Source of the DNA: Streptomyces sp. NRRL S-350
GTDB lineage: Bacteria > Actinomycetota > Actinomycetes > Streptomycetales > Streptomycetaceae
Assembly (NCBI RefSeq): GCF_000719705.1
Contig: NZ_JOHO01000040.1
Span: forward strand, 1 to 64,000
Length of the DNA stretch: 64,000 nt
Direction: 5' to 3'
The translations under genes were made by a program, and so were the position numbers. Shown one piece after another: positions 42,185 to 51,370 of the stretch. The notes under the pieces were generated by a model. It made no database searches and was not told the DNA's origin. It worked only from the letters and a program-made list of their open reading frames with translations. Every line of letters starts with the position of its first letter. Within the stretch, counting starts at the first letter, position 1.

Positions 42185-42335
42185 CGGCCGCTCGCCCCGC
42201 CCCGGGTGCTCCGACTCGTCCGGTTGCCGGGGTGGTACCGGGCTCACGGTTGCGGGGTCAGCGCCGGATTCGCACCGGCTTCCCCCGGGGGAGGAGCGGG
42301 ATGGAGTTGTGCTGCCCGTCGACTCTATCCGCCGC
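42185..42335 (-). promoter_or_regulatory. Cobalamin riboswitch
   Basis: On the minus strand the core GGGAAGCCGGTGCGAATCC (about 42261-42284) is followed by GGCGCTGACCCCGCAACCGTGA, and farther on GTCGGAGCACCCGG (42203-42216). These match the conserved parts (GGGAA-CCGGUGAAAAUCCGG, the CCGC-ACUGUGA region and the downstream UCAGGAGACC-like box) of the B12 aptamer. It precedes gene 40814-42097 by about 90 bp and would repress the uptake operon when cobalamin is abundant. Exact boundaries are approximate. Confidence 0.85.
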
Positions 42336-42388
42336 GCCGGGCCGGGCTGTGGGCCGCGGTGGTAACAGGTTCCAGTCCGGACGTGCCC

Positions 42389-42460
42389 CGGTGTCCCCGG
42401 TGACTTCGGTGACCCTGGTGATTCCCGTGACCTCGGGGACTCAGGTGACTCCGGTGCCCC
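42389..42460. repeat. 9-bp tandem repeat array (eight degenerate copies)
   Basis: Units such as CGGTGTCCC, CGGTGACTT, CGGTGACCC, TGGTGATTC, CCGTGACCT, CGGGGACTC, AGGTGACTC, CGGTGCCCC run in register. On the plus strand in one frame it would read Gly-X-Y triplets, but there is no start or reading frame to support a gene. It separates the riboswitch from the tetR stop. Confidence 0.65.
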
Positions 42461-42491
42461 TGGGGGCGGCGCGAGCGGTCGGGCCGCGGCC

Positions 42492-43217
42492 TCACGGCAG
42501 GGTGAGCAGCCGGGCCGCGGTGTGCAGGTCGGCCCGGACCTCGGCGATCGAGGCGCGTCCGGAGAGCCAGGCGACGAGCGCCGAGTGCCAGGTGTGCTCG
42601 ATCACCCGCACCGCCGCGCGCTGGCTCTCGCTGGGCGGGCCGGACTGGCCGATCGCGTCCAGGATCAGCTGCCCGGTGGCCGCACTGACCTGGTCCACCT
42701 CGGCGCCGACCGAGCGGTCCGCGAAGGACAGCGCCCGGACCATCGCCTCGGCCAGCAGCGGTTCGCGCTGCAGCGCGTGGAAGGCGCGGGTGAGGGTGTC
42801 GGCGACGCGCAGGGCCGGTTCCGCGTCGGTGGGCGGGTGCCGCCGGATGTGCTCGTGCAGGCCCCGCAGCTGTTCCAGCATCACCGCGACCAGCAGGTGC
42901 ACCTTGGACGGGAAGTACCGGTACAGCGTGCCGAGTGCGACCTGCGCGCTCTCCGCGACCTCCCGCATCTGCACCGCCTCGTACCCGCCCCGCGAGGCCA
43001 GCGCGGTGGCCGCCCGCAGGATCCGCCGCCGGCGCTCGGCCTGGCGTGCGGTCAGCGCCGGTTCGGCGGGCCGGCGCGGGACGGGCTCCGTGGGCGGAGG
43101 CCCGGCCGCCGCCGGCGACGGCGGCGAGGGCGCCGGGGGCGGCGACGGCGGGGGCGGCGACGGCGGCAACGGTGGCAAGGGTGCTCCCGGGCGGGCGAGA
43201 GAGGCGCCGTGCTCCAC
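42492..43217 (-). CDS. TetR-family regulator, KstR-like DNA-binding domain
   Basis: 241 residues. The N-terminal 55 residues are a Pro/Ser-rich tail. The DNA-binding domain LTARQAERRRRILRAATALASRGGYEAVQMREVAESAQVALGTLYRYFPSKVHLLVAVML matches the KstR-type pattern (MRxVAxxAxVALGTLYRYFPSKVHLLV) of the steroid-catabolism repressor. The start ATG 43217 faces a glycosyltransferase operon over 255 bp. KstR binds TNNAACNNGTTNNA sites; related palindromes appear here and upstream of the alcohol dehydrogenase. Regulon and ligand are inference. Confidence 0.8.
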   Translation of the reverse strand: MEHGASLARPGAPLPPLPPSPPPPSPPPAPSPPSPAAAGPPPTEPVPRRPAEPALTARQAERRRRILRAATALASRGGYEAVQMREVAESAQVALGTLYRYFPSKVHLLVAVMLEQLRGLHEHIRRHPPTDAEPALRVADTLTRAFHALQREPLLAEAMVRALSFADRSVGAEVDQVSAATGQLILDAIGQSGPPSESQRAAVRVIEHTWHSALVAWLSGRASIAEVRADLHTAARLLTLP

Positions 43218-43361
43218 GGGGCCGGCTGGTCGGTGGCCCAGCGGGCCCTGCGGCTCGGCTGGTCGGCAGGTCGGTGCCCAGCCGGTCGGCTGGTCGGCGT
43301 GGCGGGAATCACCAGCCCTGGCACCTGAGGGAAAGCTACGGGCCGGTATCTTCGAGGTCTC

Positions 43362-43413
43362 TCATTGTTCACGTGGTCGATGACGAGTTCCAGAGCCACT
43401 GAAACCTGATCTA
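43362..43413. promoter_or_regulatory. Candidate operators between the TetR and glycosyltransferase genes
   Basis: TCATTGTTCACGTGGTCGATGA (43362-43383) matches its own complement at 16 of 22 positions around CACGTG. TGAAACCTGATCTA (43400-43413) fits TNNAACNNGTTNNA with one mismatch. Both lie in the divergent spacer. Confidence 0.4.
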
Positions 43414-43472
43414 CTTTAGCGACCGGCAGCATCGCCGGCAGCACGGATAGCAGCTAGAGAAGAGGGCCCAGG

Positions 43473-44783
43473 ATGACCGCGCAGCCGCTGCGGATTGCCC
43501 TGCTGTCGTACCGCGGGGACCCCTTCTGTGGCGGCCAGGGCGTGTACGTACGGCACCTCTCCCGCGAGCTGGCCAGACTCGGCCACCACGTGGACGTGAT
43601 CGGCGCCCAGCCCTTTCCCGTGCTGGACGCGGTCGACGGCCCCGGCTCGGTGCGCCTGGTCGAGCTGCCCAGCCTGGACCTGTACCGCGCGGACGACCCG
43701 TTCCGCACGCCGGCCCGCGGCGAGTTCCGCGGCCTGGTCGACGTGCTGGAGTTCGCGACCATGCGCACCGGCGGCTTCCCCGAGCCGCTGACCTTCTCGC
43801 TGCGCGCCCGGCAGTACCTGGCCGCGCACAAGGGCCGCTACGACGTGGTGCACGACAACCAGACCCTCGGCTACGGCCTGCTGGGCCTGGCCCGGCACGG
43901 CTTCCCGCTGGTCACCACGATCCATCACCCGGTTACCGTGGACCGGCGGCTGGAGCTGGACGCGGCCACCACCCGGCTCAAGCGGCTGTCGCTGCGCCGC
44001 TGGTACGCCTTCACCCGGATGCAGCGCCGGGTCGCCGCCCGGCTGGACCACGTGATCACCGTGTCCGGCACCTCGCAGCGCGAGATCGCCGAGCACCTGG
44101 GCGCCGCGCCCGGTGCCATCTCGGTGGTGCCGATCGGTGCCGACACCCGGCTGTGGGCGCCTTCGGACGCGGTCGGCCGGGTGCCCGGCCGGATCGTCAC
44201 CACCTCCAGCGCGGACGTCCCGTTGAAGGGCCTGGTCCACCTGGTCGAGGCGCTCGCCAAGGTCCGTACCGAGCGGGACGCCCACCTGGTGGTCGTCGGC
44301 AAGCCGCAGAAGGAGGACGGGCCGGTGGCCGAGGCGGTGCGCCGCTTCGGGCTGTCGGGGCACATCGAGTTCCGCAGCGGCCTGACGGACCAGGAGCTGG
44401 TCGACCTCTACCGGTCGGCCGAGGTGGCCTGCGTCCCGTCGCTGTACGAGGGCTTCTCGCTGCCCGCCGCCGAGGCGATGGCCACCGGCACGCCGCTGGT
44501 CGCCACCACCGGCGGGGCGATCCCCGAGGTGGCCGGCCCGGACGGGGAGACCTGCCTGGCGGTGCCGCCGGGGGAGGCGGACGCGCTGGCCGCCGCGCTC
44601 GGCCGGCTGCTGGACGACCCGGAGCTGCGTGCCAGGCTCGGCGCGGCCGGCCGGGAGCGGGTGCTGGCCCGGTTCACCTGGGAGCGGGCCGCCGAGCTGA
44701 CCGCCGACGCGTACCGCGCGGCGATCGCCACCGGCGTCGGCGCCCGGGCCCGCTCGGGGCCCGGCTGGCGGTACGTGGCCTAG
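43473..44783 (+). CDS. GT4-family glycosyltransferase
   Basis: 436 residues, ATG 43473. Retaining GT-B fold enzyme: N-terminal GDPFCGGQGVYVRHLSRELARLGH, the TTIHHPVTVDRRLELD motif, and the C-terminal donor site SLYEGFSLPAAEAMATGTPLVATTGGAIPEV with the E-x7-E motif (first Glu in YEGFSL). It transfers a nucleotide sugar onto an unknown acceptor. First gene of a three-gene operon (with a methyltransferase and a cyclase-fold protein), divergent from the KstR-like regulator. Confidence 0.88.
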   Translation: MTAQPLRIALLSYRGDPFCGGQGVYVRHLSRELARLGHHVDVIGAQPFPVLDAVDGPGSVRLVELPSLDLYRADDPFRTPARGEFRGLVDVLEFATMRTGGFPEPLTFSLRARQYLAAHKGRYDVVHDNQTLGYGLLGLARHGFPLVTTIHHPVTVDRRLELDAATTRLKRLSLRRWYAFTRMQRRVAARLDHVITVSGTSQREIAEHLGAAPGAISVVPIGADTRLWAPSDAVGRVPGRIVTTSSADVPLKGLVHLVEALAKVRTERDAHLVVVGKPQKEDGPVAEAVRRFGLSGHIEFRSGLTDQELVDLYRSAEVACVPSLYEGFSLPAAEAMATGTPLVATTGGAIPEVAGPDGETCLAVPPGEADALAAALGRLLDDPELRARLGAAGRERVLARFTWERAAELTADAYRAAIATGVGARARSGPGWRYVA

Positions 44784-44963
44784 CGGCCGCGGGCCGGGCG
44801 CGCCGGTGCGGAGCCGCCGCCCCGGGGCGGCGCGCGCGTGGTCCGTCGAAAGCCCGCCGAAGCTCGCCGGGGGCCGCCGGAGCCAGACGAGGCACGGCGA
44901 GGCGTGGCAAGGCCTGACGAGGCGTCAAGAACGCTTGGTAGCAATAGGAATGGGAGTCCCGCA

Positions 44964-45698
44964 GTGCTGACCGTCGATTTCTCGCGCTTTCCGCTCGCCG
45001 CCGGCGACCGGGTGCTCGACCTGGGCTGCGGCGGGGGCCGGCACGCGTTCGAGTGCTACCGCCGCGGCGCCAACGTGATCGCCCTCGACCAGAATGCCGA
45101 GGAGATCGCCGAGGTCAAGAAGTGGTTCGCGGCCATGGAGCAGGCCGGGGAGGCCCCCGAGGGCGCGTCGGCGGTCGCGATGCAGGGCAACGCGCTGGCC
45201 CTGCCGTTCGAGGACGAGTACTTCGACAAGATCATCATCTCCGAGGTGATGGAACACATCCCCGACGACAGGGGCGTGCTCGACGAGATGTTCCGCGTCC
45301 TCAAGCCGGGCGGCCTGCTCGCCGTCACCGTGCCGCGCTGGCTGCCCGAGAAGATCTGCTGGGCGCTGTCCGACGAGTACCACGAGGTCGAGGGCGGCCA
45401 CATCCGCATCTACCGGGGCGACGAACTGCTCGGCAAGCTCAAGGACGCCGGCCTGGAGCCCTACGGCACCCACCACGCGCACGCGCTGCACTCGCCGTAC
45501 TGGTGGATCAAGTGCGCGGTCGGCGTGAACAACGACAAGGCGCTGCCGGTCAAGGCCTACCACCAGCTGCTGGTCTGGGACATCGTCGGCACCCCGGTGG
45601 TCAGCACCCTCACCAAGGCCGCCGAGCGGGCGCTCAACCCGGTCATCGGCAAGAGCTTCGTCGCGTACGCCGCCAAGCCCCAGCGGGCGACGGCATGA
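44964..45698 (+). CDS. Class I SAM-dependent methyltransferase
   Basis: 244 residues. GTG 44964 is preceded by GGAATGGGAG; the extra Arg/Glu/Pro-rich stretch upstream is an open frame, not protein. The SAM motif DRVLDLGCGGGRHAFECYRRGANVIALD and motif II/post motifs (EVMEHIPDDRGVLDEMFRVLKPGGLLAVTVPRW) are intact. The stop overlaps the next ATG by 4 bp (ATGA). The preceding 180-bp spacer includes 10-bp GAGGCACGGC-like repeats and a TAGGAAT element. The acceptor is unknown but probably the glycosylated or isoprenoid product of the operon. Confidence 0.87.
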   Translation: MLTVDFSRFPLAAGDRVLDLGCGGGRHAFECYRRGANVIALDQNAEEIAEVKKWFAAMEQAGEAPEGASAVAMQGNALALPFEDEYFDKIIISEVMEHIPDDRGVLDEMFRVLKPGGLLAVTVPRWLPEKICWALSDEYHEVEGGHIRIYRGDELLGKLKDAGLEPYGTHHAHALHSPYWWIKCAVGVNNDKALPVKAYHQLLVWDIVGTPVVSTLTKAAERALNPVIGKSFVAYAAKPQRATA

Positions 45699-46756
45699 CC
45701 GCCGCCGTCCCCGACGCGCTGCTGCTCGACGGGGTGCTCGACGCCGAGCAGGCCGCAGACACCGTCCGCAGCATCCTCGCCGAGCAGCGGCCCGACGGTG
45801 CCATCCCGTGGTTCGCCGGCCACCACCTGGACCCCTGGGACCACACCGAGGCCGCGATGGCCCTCGACACGGCCGGCGAGCACGCCGCCGCCGAGGCCGC
45901 CTACCGCTGGCTCGCCGCCAACCAGAACCCGGACGGCTCCTGGTACGCCGCCTACACCGACGGCGCGGTCACCGACCGGGCCAAGGAGAGCAACTTCTGC
46001 GCCTACGTGGCGGTCGGGGTCTGGCACCACCACCTCAGCTCCGGCGACGACGCCTTCCTGGAGTGGATCTGGCCGGTCGTCCGGCGGGCCCTGGACTTCA
46101 TCACGGCCCTGCGCCTGCCCGGCGGCCCGATCGCCTGGCGGGTCGACGAGGACGGCACCGCCGCCGGGGAGGCGCTGCTCACCGGCTCGTCCAGCATCCT
46201 GCACGCGCTGCGGTGCGGCCTGGCCATCGCCGACTACCTGGAGGAGCCGCAGCCCGACTGGGAACTCGCGGCCGGCCGGCTGGGGCACGCCATCGCCCAC
46301 CACCCCGAGCGGTTCCTGGACAAGGGCCGCTACTCGATGGACTGGTACTACCCCGTGCTCGGCACCGGCCTGCGCGGCGACGCGGCGCTGGCCCGGATCG
46401 AGCGGGACTGGGACAGCTTCGTCGTCCCCGGCCTCGGCGTGCGCTGCGTCAGCGACCGCCCGTGGGTGACCGGCGGCGAGAGCGCCGAACTGGCCCTCGC
46501 GCTCTGGGCGATCGGGCAGTCCGACCGCGCGGTGGACATCCTGCGCTGGATCCAGAAGCACCTGCGGCACGAGGACGGCTCGTACTGGACCGGGTACGTC
46601 TTCGAGGACGACGCGATCTGGCCGGAGGAGCGCACCACCTGGACGGCCGGGGCGCTGCTGCTCGCGGTGGCCGCCCTCGGCGGTGACCCGGCGACGGTCG
46701 CGGTCTTCGGCGGGGACCAACTGCCCGCCGGGCTGGTGGTCCAGGACTGCTGCTGA
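45695..46756 (+). CDS. Squalene-hopene-cyclase-fold protein of unknown activity
   Basis: 353 residues. Prenyltransferase/squalene-oxidase-type repeats (ILAEQRPDGAIPWFAG, WLAANQNPDGSWYAAYTDG, RWIQKHLRHEDGSYWTGYVFEDD) shape an alpha/alpha barrel, but no DxDD cyclase motif is present. It is translationally coupled to the methyltransferase. Similar GT/methyltransferase/cyclase-fold sets occur in mycobacteria (Rv0224c-Rv0226c region, from memory). It may be a lipid or polysaccharide-modifying enzyme. A 19-bp perfect hairpin follows. Confidence 0.75.
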   Translation: MTAAVPDALLLDGVLDAEQAADTVRSILAEQRPDGAIPWFAGHHLDPWDHTEAAMALDTAGEHAAAEAAYRWLAANQNPDGSWYAAYTDGAVTDRAKESNFCAYVAVGVWHHHLSSGDDAFLEWIWPVVRRALDFITALRLPGGPIAWRVDEDGTAAGEALLTGSSSILHALRCGLAIADYLEEPQPDWELAAGRLGHAIAHHPERFLDKGRYSMDWYYPVLGTGLRGDAALARIERDWDSFVVPGLGVRCVSDRPWVTGGESAELALALWAIGQSDRAVDILRWIQKHLRHEDGSYWTGYVFEDDAIWPEERTTWTAGALLLAVAALGGDPATVAVFGGDQLPAGLVVQDCC

Positions 46757-46807
46757 CAGCCGACAGCTGACCGCTACCGCCGAGAGCGGCGCGGCCGGGA
46801 CGGCATG

Positions 46808-46850
46808 CGGAAGGGGCGGGACCGGAGAAGATCCGGTCCCGCCCCTTCCG
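46808..46850 (+). terminator. 19-bp perfect hairpin terminator
   Basis: CGGAAGGGGCGGGACCGGA and its exact complement flank GAAGA, 51 bp after the stop codon. It also lies close to the convergent gene's stop and may serve both. Confidence 0.85.
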
Positions 46851-46866
46851 TACGTGCCCGGAGGCG

Positions 46867-47757
46867 TCAGCCGCGCTGCAGGCCCGCGGTGTCGGACAGC
46901 ACGCCCTGGGTGCCGTCCGGCAGCTGCGCGACCAGCGCGGCACCGCGCTGCTCGACCGCCAGGTACCAGGTACCGGGCACGACCTCGCCGACCGGGGCGC
47001 CGGCCGGGTTGTCCTTCGGAGCCAGCTGGCGCGGGGCCGGGACGGCGAACCAGAAGGGCTGGAAGTCCGCGGCCGGGGCGGCCGGCTGCTGCGCGGCCGG
47101 GGTCGGCTGCGGGGCCGGCACACCGGCGTCCTGCGGCTGGCCGGGGTGGACCGGCTGACCGGGCTGCGGCTGGCCCGGGGCCGGGTAGCCGTAGCCCGCC
47201 TGGGCGCCGAACGCCGGGTCGTGGCCCTGCGCCGGGTAGCCGTACTGGCCGGGCTGGCCCGGAAGCGGGTAGCCGCCCTGGTAGGGGGCGGCCGGGCGGT
47301 CGGAGACCAGCGGGGCCTTCAGCGCCGGCACCAGCGGGCTCGCGGCGGCTGCGCCGGCGAGCACGATCAGCGCGATGAAGCCCAGCCAGGCGCCGAAGCC
47401 GTGGCTGATGCTGCCGCCGGACGGGCCGCCGCCCAGCGACCACACCGAGGTCCACAGCGCCGCGACGGCGAAGGCGATGCCCCACTGGTCCAGCCGCAGG
47501 CCGAGCACCTGGCGGTTGGCCGCCGCCTGGCCCTGGAAGCGCTGCACCAGGATCAGCACCGCCGCGGCGATGCCCAGCAGGTAGATCGAGGGCAGGATGG
47601 GGAACAGCTCGGTGCTCCACGCGTTCTGCGAGGCGTTGGGCCCGCAGTACCGGCCGGCGCAGCTCACTGTCCAGTAGGGCAGGAAGGAGGCGATGAAGAG
47701 CAGGACGGCCGCGCCTGCGACGGCGGCGTCTCCCCTGGTGAGAGCGCGCAGATTCAC
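46867..47757 (-). CDS. Membrane protein with Pro/Gln-rich tail (DUF5336-like)
   Basis: 296 residues from GTG 47757 with GAGGGG upstream. Four helices (VAGAAVLLFIASFLPYWTVSC; SIYLLGIAAAVLILVQRF; GIAFAVAALWTSVWSLG; WLGFIALIVLAGAAAA) resemble actinobacterial DUF5336 proteins. A long low-complexity tail (PGQPGQYGYPAQGHDPAFG, PGQPQPGQPVHPGQPQ) precedes a compact C-terminal segment with WYLAVEQRGAALVAQLPDGTQGVL. It may act in wall or secretion-related assembly; no function is known. Confidence 0.75.
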   Translation of the reverse strand: MNLRALTRGDAAVAGAAVLLFIASFLPYWTVSCAGRYCGPNASQNAWSTELFPILPSIYLLGIAAAVLILVQRFQGQAAANRQVLGLRLDQWGIAFAVAALWTSVWSLGGGPSGGSISHGFGAWLGFIALIVLAGAAAASPLVPALKAPLVSDRPAAPYQGGYPLPGQPGQYGYPAQGHDPAFGAQAGYGYPAPGQPQPGQPVHPGQPQDAGVPAPQPTPAAQQPAAPAADFQPFWFAVPAPRQLAPKDNPAGAPVGEVVPGTWYLAVEQRGAALVAQLPDGTQGVLSDTAGLQRG

Positions 47758-47972
47758 TAACGTTCCCCTCGTTGACGTGTCGTGGACGGTGCTTCGTGCG
47801 GTCGGGCTGACCGGCCGAAACTCCCGAACGGACCAGAAGCCTAGGCCCAACCGTCCTGCCGGTGCACGGCGGGACCGGGAACGGGGCGAAGTCGTTGCAA
47901 ACCGCGCGGGCCGGGCGCCGGGCCGTCCGCCGAGGTGTGCGGGCCAACTTCCTTGCTGGGCCTTCGAGTCCG

Positions 47973-48941
47973 CTATCGAGTCGTCAGGAACGCGGTCAGC
48001 GCGTCGGCGATCCCCTGGGCCGCCTGCTGGCGCCACTGAGGGTCCGTCATCCGCTTCGCGTCCGTCGGGTTGCGCATGTTACCGCACTCGATGAACACCT
48101 TGGGGACGGTGGACAGGTTGAGGCCGCCCAGGTCGGAGCGGGTGTCCAGGCCCTGGCTGGCGACGTAGTCCGCGTACGGCTCCCCGGTCGCCGTGCGGAA
48201 GCGGTCGCGCAGCAGCAGGCCGAGCCGGTGCGAGGGTTCGACGATCGCGGAGTTGTCCGCCTTACCGGCCACCACCCTGGCCGGCATGATCACGTGGAAC
48301 CCGCTGCCGCCCGCCGGGCCGCCGTCCCCGTGCACCGACACCGCGACGTCGGCGTGGGCGTCGGCGCCGGCCTTGGCGCGCTCGTCGATGCACGGGCCCC
48401 AGGGGCGGTCGCCGTCCTGGACCAGCACCACCGTGGCGCCCCGGGCGGCCAGGATGGCGCGGGCCCGGCGGGAGACGTCCAGGGTGTACTCGGCCTCGGT
48501 GTAGCCGGCGTCGGTCTCCGTCCCGGTGGTGTCGCACTCCTTGCGGGCGTTGCCGATGTCGACCTTGCGGTTGATCTCGGCGGTGTGCGCGGAGTTGCCG
48601 GGGTTGTGGCCGGGGTCGAGGAGGACGGTGCGGCCGGCCAGGCCGTTCGCCCCGGCGGCGGGGGCGGCCGTGCCCGTCGGGTCATCGGCGGTGGGCGGGG
48701 GTGCGACGGGCGGTGCGGTGGGCGGTGCGACGGGCGTCGCGGTGGGGTCGGCGGTGTCCGCCGGGGCGGCGGCCTGCGCCGCGGCGGGAGCGGAGACGGC
48801 GACCGCGGCGCCCGCCGGATGGGAGTGGTCGAGGGCCCGCCAGCCGAACCAGCCCGCCGTGCAGAGCGGAACGACTGCCGCCACCGCCGTGGTGACGCGC
48901 AGCGGGGTGGAGAGGCGGGGGCGGGGGGCGGTGCCGGTCAC
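47973..48941 (-). CDS. N-acetylmuramoyl-L-alanine amidase (Amidase_3)
   Basis: 322 residues, ATG 48941. N-terminal membrane anchor (VTTAVAAVVPLCTAGWFGW), Pro/Thr/Ala linker of TATPVAPPTAPPVAPP, then the Amidase_3 zinc-peptidase: LLDPGHNPGNS (His ligand), AEYTLDVSRRARAILAARGATVVLVQ (Glu), DVAVSVHGDGGPAGGSGFHV (His ligand), and VFIECGNMRNPTDA (catalytic Glu). Cleaves the bond between MurNAc and L-Ala in peptidoglycan, like mycobacterial Rv3717. It is co-transcribed with the upstream gene (7-bp gap). Confidence 0.9.
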   Translation of the reverse strand: MTGTAPRPRLSTPLRVTTAVAAVVPLCTAGWFGWRALDHSHPAGAAVAVSAPAAAQAAAPADTADPTATPVAPPTAPPVAPPPTADDPTGTAAPAAGANGLAGRTVLLDPGHNPGNSAHTAEINRKVDIGNARKECDTTGTETDAGYTEAEYTLDVSRRARAILAARGATVVLVQDGDRPWGPCIDERAKAGADAHADVAVSVHGDGGPAGGSGFHVIMPARVVAGKADNSAIVEPSHRLGLLLRDRFRTATGEPYADYVASQGLDTRSDLGGLNLSTVPKVFIECGNMRNPTDAKRMTDPQWRQQAAQGIADALTAFLTTR

Positions 48942-48948
48942 GGGTGGA

Positions 48949-50148
48949 TCAGATCCTGTCCTGGGTGCGCGGGGTCAGACCGTAGCTGTTCGCGATCGGG
49001 TTCCACTTGTTCATGAACTCCGTCTTCGCCTGCGTGGCCTGGGGGTTGAGCTCGTCCGCGTGCTTCTTGTCCTGCGTGGTCGGGGCCTTGCCCGAGCAAC
49101 CCTGGGCGGCTACGGCGCGCGCCCAGCTCGCGTACGCCTTGTCGATGTCGGCGGACAACTGCCAGGCGGACTTCAGCGAGTTCAGCGCGTCCGCGCCGCC
49201 CGGCACGTCGGTGACGCTCACGTTGGCGAGCTTGGCCAGCAGCGCGGTCCGCTGGTTGGCGCCGTTGTCGAACACCTGGGCCGCGCTCTCGATGTCGGCC
49301 TTCGCCGGGCAGCTGGTCACCTTGGCGACGGCGCTGCCGATCGGGGCCTTCGCGTTCTCGCCCTCGGTGAGCAGGCCGTCCAGCGCCTGGGCCTGGGCCT
49401 GGGCACTGGGCCCGGCGCCGGTCGCGGTCGGGGACGGCGTGCCGGCGGGCGTGGCCGGGGTGCTCGCGGCGCCGCTCGGGCCGGGGTCCGTCCCCGCGGG
49501 CGCCGGATCGCCGGTGCCGGCGGGCGGCGCGCTCGCGGGCGGCGGCGCGGCCCGGCCGGCCTTGTCGCCGCCGCCCCTGGCGGCGAACAGCAGGCCGCCG
49601 CCGACCGCCAGCACCAGCAGCAGTGCGAAGCCGATCAGCAGCGGGGCCCTGCGGTTGGCCGGGCGCTCGCCGTCGTCGTCCTCGTCCTCGTAGCCGGTCG
49701 GATACGCCGTCGGGTAGTCGGGCTGGGCGCCGTACGGGGGTTGCGGCGGCGCGGCGGGGGGCTGGGGGTAGCCGTAGCCCGGCGTGGCCTGCTGCGGGGG
49801 CGGGTACGGCGCGGCCTGGTGCTGCCCGGCGGAGGGCGGCGGAGTGGGGAAGGGGGAGGTGGCCGGGGGCTGCGGTGCGGTGGCGCGGGGGATCGGGGCG
49901 GTCGGCGGGTCGTAGCCGGGCGCGGTGGCCAGGTACGGGCGGGCGCCCAGCGGCGGGCCCTGGTCGCCGACGGCACCGGGACCGGGCGGCGGGGCGACCG
50001 GGCCGGGGCGGGGCGCTGCGGGGGCGGCGGGCGCCTCGGGGGCGGGTTCGGCGCCGGCCGGGGGCTGCGGGCCGCGCACCCAGCCGCCGGCGCCGCCGCG
50101 CGCCGTGGGGTCCCAGACCGCCGGAGCGGTGTTCTGCTGGTCGGTCAT
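48949..50148 (-). CDS. Single-pass membrane protein with Pro-rich cytoplasmic half
   Basis: 399 residues from ATG 50148. A 170-residue Pro/Ala/Gln-rich cytoplasmic region (YGYPQPPAAPPQPPYGAQPDYPTAYPTGYEDEDDDGER) precedes one helix (PLLIGFALLLVLAVGGGLLFA). The exterior carries an Ala/Pro/Thr linker and a C-terminal helical domain (AQALDGLLTEGENAKAPIGSAVAKVTSC...QGCSGKAP) with two Cys pairs. It precedes the amidase with a 7-bp gap; it may be a partner or activator of it. Not recognised as a named family. Confidence 0.75.
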   Translation of the reverse strand: MTDQQNTAPAVWDPTARGGAGGWVRGPQPPAGAEPAPEAPAAPAAPRPGPVAPPPGPGAVGDQGPPLGARPYLATAPGYDPPTAPIPRATAPQPPATSPFPTPPPSAGQHQAAPYPPPQQATPGYGYPQPPAAPPQPPYGAQPDYPTAYPTGYEDEDDDGERPANRRAPLLIGFALLLVLAVGGGLLFAARGGGDKAGRAAPPPASAPPAGTGDPAPAGTDPGPSGAASTPATPAGTPSPTATGAGPSAQAQAQALDGLLTEGENAKAPIGSAVAKVTSCPAKADIESAAQVFDNGANQRTALLAKLANVSVTDVPGGADALNSLKSAWQLSADIDKAYASWARAVAAQGCSGKAPTTQDKKHADELNPQATQAKTEFMNKWNPIANSYGLTPRTQDRI

Positions 50149-50316
50149 GTCGCTGCTGGCCCCCACCGTCCGCCGATGCTCTGCCTGGTGCTGCGCGGCC
50201 ACCGTACCGGTCGAACCCCCGCCCGACAGCCCCGGCACGACGTTAGAGCATCGGTGCGGGGCGGTGGGGCGGCTCGGCGGATCCAGGCGGGGAGCTCATC
50301 GGATCAACGCAGGCCC

Positions 50317-50372
50317 GGGGGACGGCGGGAGGCACGGCGCAGTACAGGGGGGACGGCGGGAGGCACGGCGCA
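50317..50372. repeat. Two 25-bp direct repeats with 31-bp period
   Basis: GGGGGACGGCGGGAGGCAC plus GGCGCA is repeated exactly at 50317-50341 and 50348-50372, in the short gap after the methyltransferase-like gene stop. Confidence 0.6.
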
Positions 50373-50383
50373 ACGCGCGGGGG

Positions 50384-51190
<807 letters not shown>

Positions 51191-51274
51191 TCATCGCGGG
51201 GGCGGGGTGCGGGCGGGGTGGGGGCGGGGTGCGGACGGGCGGCGCGTTTCCACAGTTCTGCCGCCTGCTTGTTG

Positions 51275-51288
51275 TGGAACGCGTTCTA
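51275..51288. promoter_or_regulatory. KstR-type palindrome upstream of the alcohol dehydrogenase
   Basis: TGGAACGCGTTCTA fits the KstR consensus TNNAACNNGTTNNA at every defined base and is a palindrome over its central 10 bp (GAACGCGTTC). It lies 83 bp upstream of ATG 51371, inside the 336-bp divergent gap. No other feature is visible in the gap. Confidence 0.6.
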
Positions 51289-51370
51289 GTCGGGCCGTGC
51301 CGCCCGGTGCCAGAATCGGGCCGTCCGAGGACCCCACCCGCGTCACGCCATGCACACAGGGAGCAGCCCC

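Noticed and set aside
42389..42460. Collagen-like coding potential of the 9-bp array
   Set aside because: No start codon or downstream frame supports a protein; it lies between the riboswitch and tetR.
44838..44963. Extra 42 residues before the methyltransferase GTG
   Set aside because: Repetitive Arg/Glu/Pro codons from a 10-bp repeat and no Shine-Dalgarno sequence; the GTG at 44964 has one.
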